Assembly (NCBI GenBank): GCA_944368065.1
Contig: CALVWV010000005.1
Span: forward strand, 1-64,000
Length of the DNA stretch: 64,000 nt
Origin: an uncultured Clostridia bacterium
GTDB lineage: Bacteria > Bacillota > Clostridia > Christensenellales > Borkfalkiaceae
Direction of reading: 5' to 3'
Shown: positions 16,770 through 24,554 of the stretch, one piece after another
Position numbering within the stretch: the stretch's first letter is position 1
How the letters are laid out: every line of letters starts with the position of its first letter
The notes under the pieces: model-generated
Database searches by the model: none
Seen by the model: the letters and a program-made list of their open reading frames with translations, nothing else
Told to the model about the DNA's origin: nothing
Program-made: the position numbers and the translations under genes

Positions 16770-18756
16770 ACAGCCTTCGGTAAAGGAACAGTACGAAAAT
16801 CTTAATTCGGATATGAAGCGCCGCGTTCAGCAGCACGGCACTTCAAACGGACAGCGCGTGGCAAAAATAAAGGGCTCAGGTCCTGAAAATCCGGTAAAGG
16901 TTTTAAAGCGCGTGCTCAGCTATACCTTCCGCAACAAATTTGCCGCGGTAATGCTTGTAATACTCATAGTTTTGTCGTCGGCGGCGGGAGCTGTAGGCTC
17001 GTTCATGCTCACGTTCGTAATAGGCGCAATAGAAGATATGGTGAACGGCGTCGCGGGCGCAGACCAGTCGCTCATCAGCTGGACTATAGCGCTTATATGC
17101 GTGTATGTGGTCGGAGTTCTCAGTACATTCTCGTACAGCAGGCTTATGATGTACATAGCGCAGGGCACTCTTAAAAGAATGCGCGACGAGATGTTCATAA
17201 ACATGCAGTATCTGCCTCTGAGGTACTTCGATACTCACACGCACGGCGAACTCATGAGCCGTTACACCAACGATGTGGATACTCTCCGCCAGATGCTTTC
17301 GCAGTCTGTTCCTCAGATGATATCGGCAGTCGTTACCATAGTCGTCGTGCTTCTCTGCATGATTTTCATGAGCTTCAGCCTTACGCTCGTAATGCTTGTA
17401 ATATTAAGCGTGAACATCGTCTGCATCAAGGTCATTGGCGCAGAATCTTCCCGCCAGTTCTTGAAGCAGCAGGTTTCCATAGGCAAAGTAAACGGCTTTG
17501 TCGAAGAAATGATGGAAGGTCAGAAGGTAGTAAAGGTATTCTGCCATGAAAACAAGGCGAGGGAAAATTTCAAGGCAATAAACGAAGAGCTCCGCATAAG
17601 CGGCACAAAGGCAAACCAGCTTACCAATATGCTCGGACCCATGTCCAACATATTAAGCTATTTCCAGTACGTTGTGGTTGCTATCGTCGGCGCGGTATTC
17701 TTTGCGACTCACAGCATTGGGGCGCTTTCGCTTTACAGCGTTGCGTTCGGCGACGGTTCGGGCGCGTTTACCGTAGGCGACGTCAGCGTGCTTATAGCAT
17801 TCCTTACGCTCATACGTTCATTCAACCAGCCCGTACAGCAGGTTACCCAGCAGTTCAACGCAATCGTTATGGGTCTTGCGGGCGCAGAGCGCATATTCGA
17901 TATCTTCGATACCCCTCACGAGGATAAGGGCGGAGACATCACTCTTGTGTACGGCGAGGGCGGAATTGAAAAGTGGAGCTGGAAAAAGCCCGAAGCCGAC
18001 GGTACGTTCAGTTATATACCCCTTCGCGGCGATATACGCTTCAAGGATGTAATCTTCGGCTACACGCCCGATAAGATAATACTCAAGGATATTTCGCTTT
18101 ACGCAAAGCCCGGTCAGAAGATAGCTTTCGTAGGCGCAACGGGTGCGGGCAAAACTACCATAACCAACCTTATAAACAGGTTCTATGACATACAGTCAGG
18201 CTCGATTACATATGACGGCCTCGACATAAAGAGCATTAACAAAGACGATTTAAGGCGTTCGCTCGGCATAGTGCTGCAGGATACGCACCTTTTCACGGGC
18301 ACGGTAATGGATAATATCCGCTACGGCAGACTCAACGCGACGGACGAAGAGTGCATAGCCGCCGCAAAACTTGCCAATGCCGATTACTTTATTTCCCACC
18401 TGCCCGAAGGCTACCAGACGCTTATCAAGGGCGACGGCGGCAACCTTTCCCAGGGACAGCGCCAGTTGCTTGCAATAGCACGCGCAATGGTATCCGAATG
18501 CCCCGTGCTCATTCTCGACGAAGCGACGTCCTCTATCGATACGCGTACGGAAAAACTTATCGAACAAGGCATGGATAAACTTATGGAAGGCCGCACGGTA
18601 TTTGTAATCGCGCACAGACTTTCCACCGTAAGAAACAGTCAGGCGATTATGGTTCTCGACCACGGCCGCATAATCGAGCGCGGCACTCACGACCAGCTTA
18701 TTGCGCAGAAGGGCGTGTATTATCAGTTGTATACGGGCGCATTCGAGCTTGAATAA
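16753..18756 (+). CDS. ABC exporter half-transporter, catalytic partner
   Basis: 667 aa; partner of the preceding half-transporter. Six membrane helices (about 50-330) precede the ATPase domain with Walker A GATGAGKTT near residue 461, signature LSQGQRQL, Walker B VLILDEATSSID and switch FVIAHRLSTV, all canonical. The ATG at 16753 is preferred over a GTG at 16744 because GGAGGTG at 16740-16746 is the ribosome site. The first 45 residues are basic and hydrophilic. An insert of about 25 residues (GGIEKWSWKKPEADG and flanks) before the ATPase domain is typical of this subfamily in clostridia. Confidence 0.92.
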   Translation: MAKKLKQPSVKEQYENLNSDMKRRVQQHGTSNGQRVAKIKGSGPENPVKVLKRVLSYTFRNKFAAVMLVILIVLSSAAGAVGSFMLTFVIGAIEDMVNGVAGADQSLISWTIALICVYVVGVLSTFSYSRLMMYIAQGTLKRMRDEMFINMQYLPLRYFDTHTHGELMSRYTNDVDTLRQMLSQSVPQMISAVVTIVVVLLCMIFMSFSLTLVMLVILSVNIVCIKVIGAESSRQFLKQQVSIGKVNGFVEEMMEGQKVVKVFCHENKARENFKAINEELRISGTKANQLTNMLGPMSNILSYFQYVVVAIVGAVFFATHSIGALSLYSVAFGDGSGAFTVGDVSVLIAFLTLIRSFNQPVQQVTQQFNAIVMGLAGAERIFDIFDTPHEDKGGDITLVYGEGGIEKWSWKKPEADGTFSYIPLRGDIRFKDVIFGYTPDKIILKDISLYAKPGQKIAFVGATGAGKTTITNLINRFYDIQSGSITYDGLDIKSINKDDLRRSLGIVLQDTHLFTGTVMDNIRYGRLNATDEECIAAAKLANADYFISHLPEGYQTLIKGDGGNLSQGQRQLLAIARAMVSECPVLILDEATSSIDTRTEKLIEQGMDKLMEGRTVFVIAHRLSTVRNSQAIMVLDHGRIIERGTHDQLIAQKGVYYQLYTGAFELE

Positions 18757-18762
18757 ATTATT

Positions 18763-18800
18763 CGCCGCAAATCTTTTGCCGAGGCAAAATCTTTGCGGCG
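18763..18800 (+). terminator. Terminator-like hairpin after the ABC operon
   Basis: A stem of 9 plus 7 bp around a 2-bp mismatch, arms CGCCGCAAA and TTTGCGGCG. A diverged copy of its 5' arm recurs near 19040. Confidence 0.6.
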
Positions 18801-18826
18801 AGGGAATATTGTCGGAAAAACGCTTA

Positions 18827-19139
18827 ACGGCGGAAGTAAATTCCGCCTTGCGTTTTTCTCGGCGTAAATTGTTTTAAACTTGCTGAAGATAAAATAAGTT
18901 TAAATCCGCGGAAGACTTGACGCGCAGGCCGCTGCGCTGTCTTCCGCGGATTGTTTTATAAAAGTAAACTCCCTGTCGGCAATGCTCGGGCTCCGCGTCT
19001 TGCTCGCTTCTTAAAAGCGCTGAATTTCGCCGCAACATTATTCGCCGCAAATCTTTTGCTGTGCCAAAATCTTCGCGGCGTAAGTTATTTTAAAAATGTT
19101 ATTGCCGCGGCGGGAGCGGAAAGCTCCCGCCGCGGCAAT
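18827..19139. repeat. Array of strong hairpins in a gene-free stretch
   Basis: No credible ORF lies between 18757 and 19279. The stretch instead holds successive inverted repeats: GGCGGAA/TTCCGCC near 18834, a 14-bp stem at 18903-18916/18939-18952, a partial copy of the 18763 hairpin at about 19037-19080, and a 17-bp perfect stem at 19101-19117/19123-19139 closed by GGAAA. The last two are followed by short T-rich strings. Confidence 0.6.
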
Positions 19140-19206
19140 AATTTTATGTTTATCCGCATTAAGGCAGGCGCGGCATAATTTACCTTATGCAATCTGCCGC
19201 ATTGCC

Positions 19207-19257
19207 TTGACCGCGCCGCGCCGTTGTGATATAATCATAGCGTATTAATAGGAATTC
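19207..19257 (+). promoter_or_regulatory. nadA promoter with Rrf2-type site
   Basis: TTGACC (19207-19212), 17 bp, TATAAT (19230-19235). Just downstream at 19243-19257 is TATTAATAGGAATTC, which matches 13 of 15 positions of the element in front of the DUF3793 gene. A repressor bound there would block the start region. Confidence 0.7.
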
Positions 19258-19279
19258 AAGAAAAGGAGTTTTGCCTTTT

Positions 19280-20194
19280 ATGTTAAAAGATTTGCAGCAG
19301 GAGATTATGCGCCTTAAAAAGGAGCGCGACGTGTGCATACTCGCGCACAGCTATATGTCCGAAGAGATATGCGAAGTCGCCGACTTCACGGGCGACAGCT
19401 ACGCTCTTTCGCTGAAGGCTCGCACGGCTCCCCAGTCCACGGTCGTAATGTGCGGCGTGCGCTTTATGGCTGAAACGGTAAAGATGCTCTCACCCGAAAA
19501 AAAGGTTATTCTTGCCAATCCCGACGCGGGCTGCCCTATGGCGGAGCAGATGGATAAGGAGCTCATATCTCAGGTCAAAGAAAGTCTGCCAGGCTATACC
19601 GTAGTGGCGTATGTGAACACTACCGCCCAGCTCAAAACGGTGTGCGACGTGTGCGTAACGTCCTCAAGCGCGGTTAAAATCTGCAGGGCCATACCTTCCG
19701 ACAATATACTGTTCATTCCCGATATCAACCTCGGCACTTATGTTAAAAAGCAGATACCCGAAAAGAATTTCAAGCTGCTTTCGGGCGGCTGCCCTACCCA
19801 CGCGCGCATGACGAAGGCAGACGTTCTTAAGGCAAAAACCGCTCACCCCGAAGCGCTTTTCCTCGTCCATCCCGAATGCAGACCCGAAGTTACCGAACTT
19901 GCCGATTATGTAGGTTCTACTACGGGCATCATGGACTATGCCGAAAAGTCGGATAAAAAAGAATTTATAATAGGCACTGAAAATGCAATCGTTCAGCACC
20001 TTCAGTTCAGGTGCCCCGATAAAAAATTCTATCCTCTTTCAAAGGACTTAATCTGCCACAATATGAAGATAACCACCCTCGCGGACGTCTACGGCGCAGT
20101 TGTCGGCGAAAGCGGCGAGGAGATGGTAATGGACGAGCAGACGAGGCTTGCGGCGGTTAAATGCATAGAAAAAATGATTGAGTACGGCGGTTGA
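19280..20194 (+). CDS. nadA: Quinolinate synthase
   Basis: NadA condenses iminoaspartate with dihydroxyacetone phosphate to give quinolinate for NAD synthesis; it holds an oxygen-sensitive [4Fe-4S] cluster. Full length at 304 aa. Cluster cysteines are in VVMCGVRFMAETVK, SGGCPTHARM and the C-terminal part (QFRCPDKKF is a candidate); LVHPECRPEV and IGTENAIVQ are also typical. The ATG at 19280 has AAAAGGAG 11 bases upstream; a TTG at 19271 lies too close to it. No nadB or nadC is nearby. Linkage to an Rrf2 repressor and iscS fits control by Fe-S status. Confidence 0.93.
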   Translation: MLKDLQQEIMRLKKERDVCILAHSYMSEEICEVADFTGDSYALSLKARTAPQSTVVMCGVRFMAETVKMLSPEKKVILANPDAGCPMAEQMDKELISQVKESLPGYTVVAYVNTTAQLKTVCDVCVTSSSAVKICRAIPSDNILFIPDINLGTYVKKQIPEKNFKLLSGGCPTHARMTKADVLKAKTAHPEALFLVHPECRPEVTELADYVGSTTGIMDYAEKSDKKEFIIGTENAIVQHLQFRCPDKKFYPLSKDLICHNMKITTLADVYGAVVGESGEEMVMDEQTRLAAVKCIEKMIEYGG

Positions 20195-20200
20195 TTTATT

Positions 20201-20599
20201 ATGATGATAACTACAAAGGGTCGCAACGCCCTGAAAGTAATGATAGACCTCGCCCAGCATAACGACGGCGCAAACGTTTCGCTCACCGACATTGCCGAGC
20301 GCCAGCACGAAAGCGCAAAGTATCTGGAGGCGGTAATGGGTCCCCTTTCGGCGGCGGGGCTCGTTTTAAGCGCGCGCGGCAAAAGCGGCGGATACCGCCT
20401 TGCAAAGCCCGCTGAGGAGTGCTCGGTAGGAGAAATAATAGTGGCGGCGGAAGGACCCCTCGCGCCCGTTTCCTGCCTTTACAGCGACGTACCTTGCGAA
20501 AATGCGGCAAACTGCCTTTCGCTTCCGCTGTGGAAAGAGCTCGACGAAGTCATAATGAATTTTCTTAACGCCAAAAAGCTTTCCGACCTCATAAAGTAA
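20201..20599 (+). CDS. Rrf2-family regulator, IscR-like
   Basis: 132 aa. An N-terminal winged helix (TTKGRNALKVMIDLA, then RQHESAKYLEAVMGPL and RGKSGGYRLAKP) is followed by three cysteines at 92, 99 and 105 with CX6CX5C spacing, nearly the same places as the cluster cysteines of E. coli IscR (92, 98, 104). It therefore probably binds an Fe-S cluster and senses supply. It lies 6 bp after nadA and would be co-transcribed with it. Shared TAGGAATT elements before nadA, the DUF3793 gene and iscS are its likely targets (inferred). Alternative: the cysteine regulator CymR, but that lacks this cysteine set. Confidence 0.85.
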   Translation: MMITTKGRNALKVMIDLAQHNDGANVSLTDIAERQHESAKYLEAVMGPLSAAGLVLSARGKSGGYRLAKPAEECSVGEIIVAAEGPLAPVSCLYSDVPCENAANCLSLPLWKELDEVIMNFLNAKKLSDLIK

Positions 20600-20691
20600 A
20601 TTTCGGGTTTGGCTGTATCAAAGTCGCAAACCCGCGGCTTGCGGATTTGTTTTTGCGCCTTATCAGGGCGAAATTAAAGTTGAATAAAGCC

Positions 20692-20723
20692 GGCGGCGCG
20701 CAGGATTTATCCTGCGCGCCGCC
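20692..20723 (+). terminator. Terminator of the nadA operon
   Basis: A perfect 13-bp stem GGCGGCGCGCAGG / CCTGCGCGCCGCC with a 6-nt loop, followed by TTAATTTT. Confidence 0.75.
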
Positions 20724-20765
20724 TTAATTTTAACCTTAATTTTATACTTGATTTTTTAATTGCCT

Positions 20766-20781
20766 GCGGCATATGTGCCGC
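20766..20781. repeat. Dispersed palindrome GCGGCATATGTGCCGC
   Basis: Member of a family of short palindromes with consensus GCGGCAYATATGCCGC that recurs in gaps between genes throughout the window. Confidence 0.5.
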
Positions 20782-20849
20782 CCGATTGCCTTTTGCATCA
20801 AGGAAAAATTTCCCATAAAATAAAAAATTAACTTTGGTTAATATTTTTG

Positions 20850-20892
20850 TTGACAAACGGCGTTTTAATCCATATAATATTTATAGGAATTA
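20850..20892 (+). promoter_or_regulatory. Consensus promoter with Rrf2-type site before the DUF3793 gene
   Basis: TTGACA (20850-20855), 17 bp, TATAAT (20873-20878) is a perfect sigma-A promoter. TATTTATAGGAATTA at 20878-20892 overlaps its end and matches the site before nadA in 13 of 15 positions. Confidence 0.75.
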
Positions 20893-20941
20893 AAAGAAAG
20901 CGGTTGCCTGAAGGCAGTGCGCTTGCATCGAGGAGGAAGGA

Positions 20942-21490
20942 ATGAGCGGAACGGGCTATGCTCTGGGCGTAAACTGCGGCATAACTTTTGCGGGGCTCAA
21001 GCCTGCAAGCCTTTTCTGGCTGGGCGACGATAACGGAAGAGACATTGCGCGCTATAAATATCTGCTTGCCAAAAAGGATTTTTATTTTATGGCGGTAAAG
21101 CGCGCCGAGGGCAAAAAACTTTTTTACGTATTTCACCGCGGCAGGCTTAAAAAAATCCTGTTCAATGCCGAAAACCGCGCCTTTTTATCCTCGCGCGGGT
21201 ATAAATACTCCGATTTCGGCGGCGCGCTCAGAGAGCTGAAAGCGCGCATGGAGGGCGGCTGCGATTTCCCGCACGAGGTGGGTCTCTTTCTCGGCTATCC
21301 GCTGCACGACGTGCGCGGGTTCATAAGCGACGCGCGCGGCGGGGTCTGCCTCGGGTGCGGTTACTGGAAAGTGTACGCCGAAGAGGAGGAGTGCGAAAAA
21401 CTTTTCAGAAGGTTTGAACGCTGTTCGCGCTGCATTTGCGGCAAGATGCAGAGCGGCACTCCGCTCGAAGATATATTCGGGCTGAGCTGA
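20942..21490 (+). CDS. DUF3793-family cysteine-rich protein
   Basis: 182 aa with no known biochemical role. The family signature is clear: FPHEVGLFLGYPLHDVRGFI followed by CLGCGYWKVY. The C-terminal third is rich in Cys: CLGC, EEC, and FERCSRCICGK, so a metal or Fe-S centre is plausible. AGGAGG lies immediately before the ATG. Its own consensus promoter carries the TAGGAATT element that is also found in front of nadA and iscS, so it appears to belong to the same iron-sulfur regulon. It is not an obvious assembly factor; a role in iron or sulfur handling is inference from context. Confidence 0.8.
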   Translation: MSGTGYALGVNCGITFAGLKPASLFWLGDDNGRDIARYKYLLAKKDFYFMAVKRAEGKKLFYVFHRGRLKKILFNAENRAFLSSRGYKYSDFGGALRELKARMEGGCDFPHEVGLFLGYPLHDVRGFISDARGGVCLGCGYWKVYAEEEECEKLFRRFERCSRCICGKMQSGTPLEDIFGLS

Positions 21491-21506
21491 GCGGACATAT
21501 GTCCGC
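21491..21506. repeat. Dispersed palindrome GCGGACATATGTCCGC
   Basis: Perfect 16-bp palindrome that begins directly after the DUF3793 stop codon. Variant of the GCGGCAYATATGCCGC family. Confidence 0.5.
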
Positions 21507-21650
21507 ATGCAAAACTAATTACGTGCACATGCATGCACGCAAAGAATATGCGCCGACTGCGGCGCAGACAGAAAACAAAGCAATCAAGGAGGAGCTGCCT
21601 ATAGACTGAAAACGTACTGCATCAGATTTTTCATTAAAAACCTTACGTTA

Positions 21651-21693
21651 AAAATAAATGCGCGCGGAGTTTTCTCCGCGCGCATTTATTTTT
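21651..21693 (+). terminator. Terminator after the DUF3793 gene
   Basis: A perfect 19-bp stem (arms 21651-21669 and 21674-21692) with an AAAA start and TTTT end, so it could work in both directions. Confidence 0.85.
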
Positions 21694-21773
21694 AAAGCTC
21701 AAAGACTTTTTTAACGCCGCCGTTTATTCTTTTTAAAATTGCAAATAATTTTTACAAACGGGGTTAAATCCTA

Positions 21774-21829
21774 TTGACAAAATAGGAATTACTTTTTATA
21801 ATGATATCATATTAAAAAAGTAGGAATTA
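21774..21829 (+). promoter_or_regulatory. iscS promoter with two Rrf2-type sites
   Basis: TTGACA (21774-21779), 17 bp, TATAAT (21797-21802). AATAGGAATTA lies inside the spacer at 21781-21791, and AGTAGGAATTA lies downstream at 21819-21829, 38 bp apart. Binding at either would obstruct RNA polymerase. Confidence 0.75.
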
Positions 21830-21885
21830 AGCTTTGGTTTTCGGGCGGCTGACAGCAGAAGCGAAAGCTTATAAGGAATAAAAAA

Positions 21886-23088
21886 GTGGAAAAGTTAAGC
21901 ACAGTGTATGCGGACAACGCGGCTACCACCGCAATGAGCAGAACGGCGGTGGAGGCTATGCTCCCGTACCTCGATAAAATTTACGGCAACCCCTCTTCGC
22001 TCCATTCGGTGGGGCAGAGGGCGAAGGAAGCTCTGGAGGCGGCGCGCGCGGATATAGCGGCGTGCCTCGGCGCAAGACCTGACGAAATTTACTTCACTTC
22101 CTGCGGAAGCGAAAGCGATAACCAGGCAATACGCTCTGCGGCGCACCTCGGCGCGCTCAAAGGCAAAAAACACATAATTTCCACGGCGTTCGAACATCAC
22201 GCCGTGCTCCATACCCTCAGAAGGCTGGAAAAGGAGGAGGGCTTCGAAGTTACCCTTCTCGACGTGCATTCGACGGGCGTAATAACCGCTGACGAGGTAA
22301 AGGCGGCAATCCGCCCCGATACCTGCCTTGTTACGGTGATGTTTGCGAATAACGAAATAGGCACCGTTCAGCCCATAAAGGAAATAGGCGAAGTGTGCCG
22401 CGCTGCGGGCGTTACATTCCATACAGACGCCGTTCAGGCGGTAGGTCACATCCCCGTAAACGTAGCCGAGCAGAATATAGACATGCTTTCGCTTTCGGCG
22501 CATAAGTTCCACGGCCCCAAGGGCACGGGCGTGCTCTTCTGCCGCAGGGGTTTAAGGCTTCTGCCTTTCATCGACGGCGGCGCACAGGAGCGCGGCAAGC
22601 GCGCGGGTACGGAAAATATCGCCGAAATAGTTTCTATGGCTGCGGCATTGAAGGAAGCCTGCGCCAATATGGATGAGAACAGCGCAAAACTTGTAAAAAT
22701 GCGCGACAGGATTATATCCGAGCTCGTCAAAATACCCCATTCCAGACTCAACGGCGATATGGCGCACCACCTTCCCGGCACTATCAACATGTGCTTCGAG
22801 GGCATAGAGGGAGAGGGACTTCTGCTCCTTCTGGACGATAAGGGCATATGCGCGTCTTCCGGTTCGGCGTGCACTTCGGGCTCGCTCGACCCCTCGCACG
22901 TGCTTCTCGCCATAGGTCTTCCCCACGAGGTCGCGCACGGCTCGCTGCGCTTAAGCCTTTCCGAATACAACACCGAAGAGGACGCCGACAGAATTATAAA
23001 GGCTGTGCCCGAAGTCGTTGAATATTTAAGGGCGATGTCGCCCGTGTGGAAGGAACTCGAGCGCGGAGAAAGAAAGCATCTGCTTTAA
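21886..23088 (+). CDS. iscS: Cysteine desulfurase
   Basis: PLP enzyme that removes sulfur from cysteine for Fe-S clusters and tRNA thiolation; 400 aa, normal length for the IscS/NifS group. Visible features: YADNAATTAMS start, HHAVLHTL, the PLP lysine in SLSAHKFHGPKG, and the catalytic persulfide cysteine in CASSGSACTSGSLDPSHVL. GTG start at 21886 with AAGGAA upstream. Followed by iscU, and close to tcdA and ttcA, both of which need sulfur or modify tRNA. The promoter carries two putative Rrf2 sites. Confidence 0.94.
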   Translation: MEKLSTVYADNAATTAMSRTAVEAMLPYLDKIYGNPSSLHSVGQRAKEALEAARADIAACLGARPDEIYFTSCGSESDNQAIRSAAHLGALKGKKHIISTAFEHHAVLHTLRRLEKEEGFEVTLLDVHSTGVITADEVKAAIRPDTCLVTVMFANNEIGTVQPIKEIGEVCRAAGVTFHTDAVQAVGHIPVNVAEQNIDMLSLSAHKFHGPKGTGVLFCRRGLRLLPFIDGGAQERGKRAGTENIAEIVSMAAALKEACANMDENSAKLVKMRDRIISELVKIPHSRLNGDMAHHLPGTINMCFEGIEGEGLLLLLDDKGICASSGSACTSGSLDPSHVLLAIGLPHEVAHGSLRLSLSEYNTEEDADRIIKAVPEVVEYLRAMSPVWKELERGERKHLL

Positions 23089-23137
23089 AAATATCGCCTC
23101 ATAAAAGGGCGAAAATTTAAATTGATTCGACAATATG

Positions 23138-23153
23138 GCGGCACATATGCCGC
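23138..23153. repeat. Dispersed palindrome GCGGCACATATGCCGC
   Basis: Copy of the palindrome family in the iscS-iscU gap, followed by AACCAATC as in several other copies. Confidence 0.5.
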
Positions 23154-23243
23154 AACCAATCAAAAACATATATAAATGCGCCGCAATTTCTGCGGGCGAA
23201 AATTTTATGCCATCTTGAAAAGAATGCGAAAGGAGAATTAATT

Positions 23244-23669
23244 ATGGCACTTTACAGCGAAAAGGTTATGGACCATTTCAGAAATCCCCGCAACGTCGGT
23301 GAAATTCCCGATGCCGACGGCATAGGCGAAGTAGGCAATGCGCGCTGCGGCGATATAATGAAGATATATCTAAAAATCAAAGACGGTATCATAGAGGACG
23401 TAAAGTTCAACACGTTCGGCTGCGGCAGCGCAATCGCTTCCAGCTCCATGGCTACCGAGCTTATAAAGGGCAAGCCTTTGTCCGAGGCGCTCACGCTCAC
23501 AAATAAAGCCGTTGCCGAAGCGCTGGACGGTCTTCCCGCGCACAAAATGCACTGCTCGGTGCTCGCGGAAGAGGCTATCCGCGCCGCAATAAAGGATTAT
23601 TACGATAAAAACGGCATAGCTTACGATAAGGCGCAGTTCCCCGACCCCGACGAAACGGAGGCGCGCTGA
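23244..23669 (+). CDS. iscU: Fe-S cluster scaffold protein
   Basis: IscU/NifU N-terminal-type scaffold, 141 aa. The three cluster cysteines are in GNARCGDIM, FGCGSAIASSSM and HKMHCSVLAEEA. AAAGGAG precedes the ATG. It receives sulfur from IscS, encoded 155 bp upstream, and would assemble clusters for NadA, the Rrf2 regulator and TtcA nearby. No scaffold partner genes (hscA, fdx) are adjacent, as usual in clostridia. Confidence 0.93.
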   Translation: MALYSEKVMDHFRNPRNVGEIPDADGIGEVGNARCGDIMKIYLKIKDGIIEDVKFNTFGCGSAIASSSMATELIKGKPLSEALTLTNKAVAEALDGLPAHKMHCSVLAEEAIRAAIKDYYDKNGIAYDKAQFPDPDETEAR

Positions 23670-23802
23670 CATTGACGGCAAGCGTTGAAGCGCGCCGGTT
23701 ATGCGCTGAGGGCGGATTTTTGCATTGATTTTTTGTGCAACATTTTCGCTTTTTGTGCGGTTTTTATAAATATGGCTTATAACCCCCCGCGGCCTGCATT
23801 TG

Positions 23803-23831
23803 TTGACAGCCGCGGTTAATTTTTTTATAAT
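23803..23831 (+). promoter_or_regulatory. Promoter placing transcription start at the tcdA start codon
   Basis: TTGACA (23803-23808), 17 bp, TATAAT (23826-23831). The expected start seven bases downstream is the A of the ATG at 23838, so the message may have no leader. No ribosome site is visible. Confidence 0.6.
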
Positions 23832-23837
23832 ATAAAT

Positions 23838-24554
23838 ATGTACGAAGAATTTGCGCGTTCCGAAGTCTTTTTCGGCAAAGACGCCATGCAAAAACTGTAT
23901 TCCGCAAAGGTCGCGCTTTTCGGCGTCGGCGGCGTCGGAGGGTGGTGTGCCGAAGCGCTTGCAAGGAGCGGCGTCGGCGCGATAGACCTTTTCGACGGCG
24001 ACAGCGTCAGCCTTTCCAACATAAACAGGCAGGCGGTCGCGCTTCATTCCGCGATAGGCCGCCCCAAGGCAGAGGTCATGGCGGAGCGCATCCGCGATAT
24101 AAATCCCGCGTGCAACGTGCGCGCTTTCAATGTGTTCATAGACGAAAACACCATTAAAGACGTGGATTTTTCTTCATATTCTTACGTTCTGGACGCCGTG
24201 GATACAGTGTCCGCAAAGGTGCTCATAATAGCTTGCTGCCAAAAAGCGGGCGTTCCCGCAGTATCGTGCATGGGCGCCGGCAACAAGACGGATATTTCGG
24301 CGTTTAAAGTTGCCGATATTTCAAAAACTTCGGTATGCCCCCTGGCGCGCGCCGTGCGCACCGCGCTCAGGAAAAAAGGCATAGAAAAAGGCGTGAAGGC
24401 GGTATATTCCACGGAAATTCCTTCGGGCGCAATAGTCGCGGATGAAGGGCTTTCGTCGCGGCATATCCCCGCGTCAAACGTCTTTGCACCCGCGGCGGCG
24501 GGGCTCGCGCTTGCGCGCGCGGCTGTGTTTGACCTTATTGGCAGAAATGATTGA
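23838..24554 (+). CDS. tcdA: tRNA threonylcarbamoyladenosine dehydratase
   Basis: E1-like ATP-dependent enzyme of 238 aa that cyclises t6A37 to ct6A in tRNA. It has the nucleotide-binding GVGGVGGWCAEALARSG, the arginine motif SLSNINRQ, and DAVDTVSAK. In other bacteria TcdA receives electrons or sulfur help from the CsdA/CsdE system, so its place beside iscS/iscU makes sense. The reading frame begins with RSEVFFG, typical for the family start. It overlaps ttcA by 8 bp. Confidence 0.9.
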   Translation: MYEEFARSEVFFGKDAMQKLYSAKVALFGVGGVGGWCAEALARSGVGAIDLFDGDSVSLSNINRQAVALHSAIGRPKAEVMAERIRDINPACNVRAFNVFIDENTIKDVDFSSYSYVLDAVDTVSAKVLIIACCQKAGVPAVSCMGAGNKTDISAFKVADISKTSVCPLARAVRTALRKKGIEKGVKAVYSTEIPSGAIVADEGLSSRHIPASNVFAPAAAGLALARAAVFDLIGRND

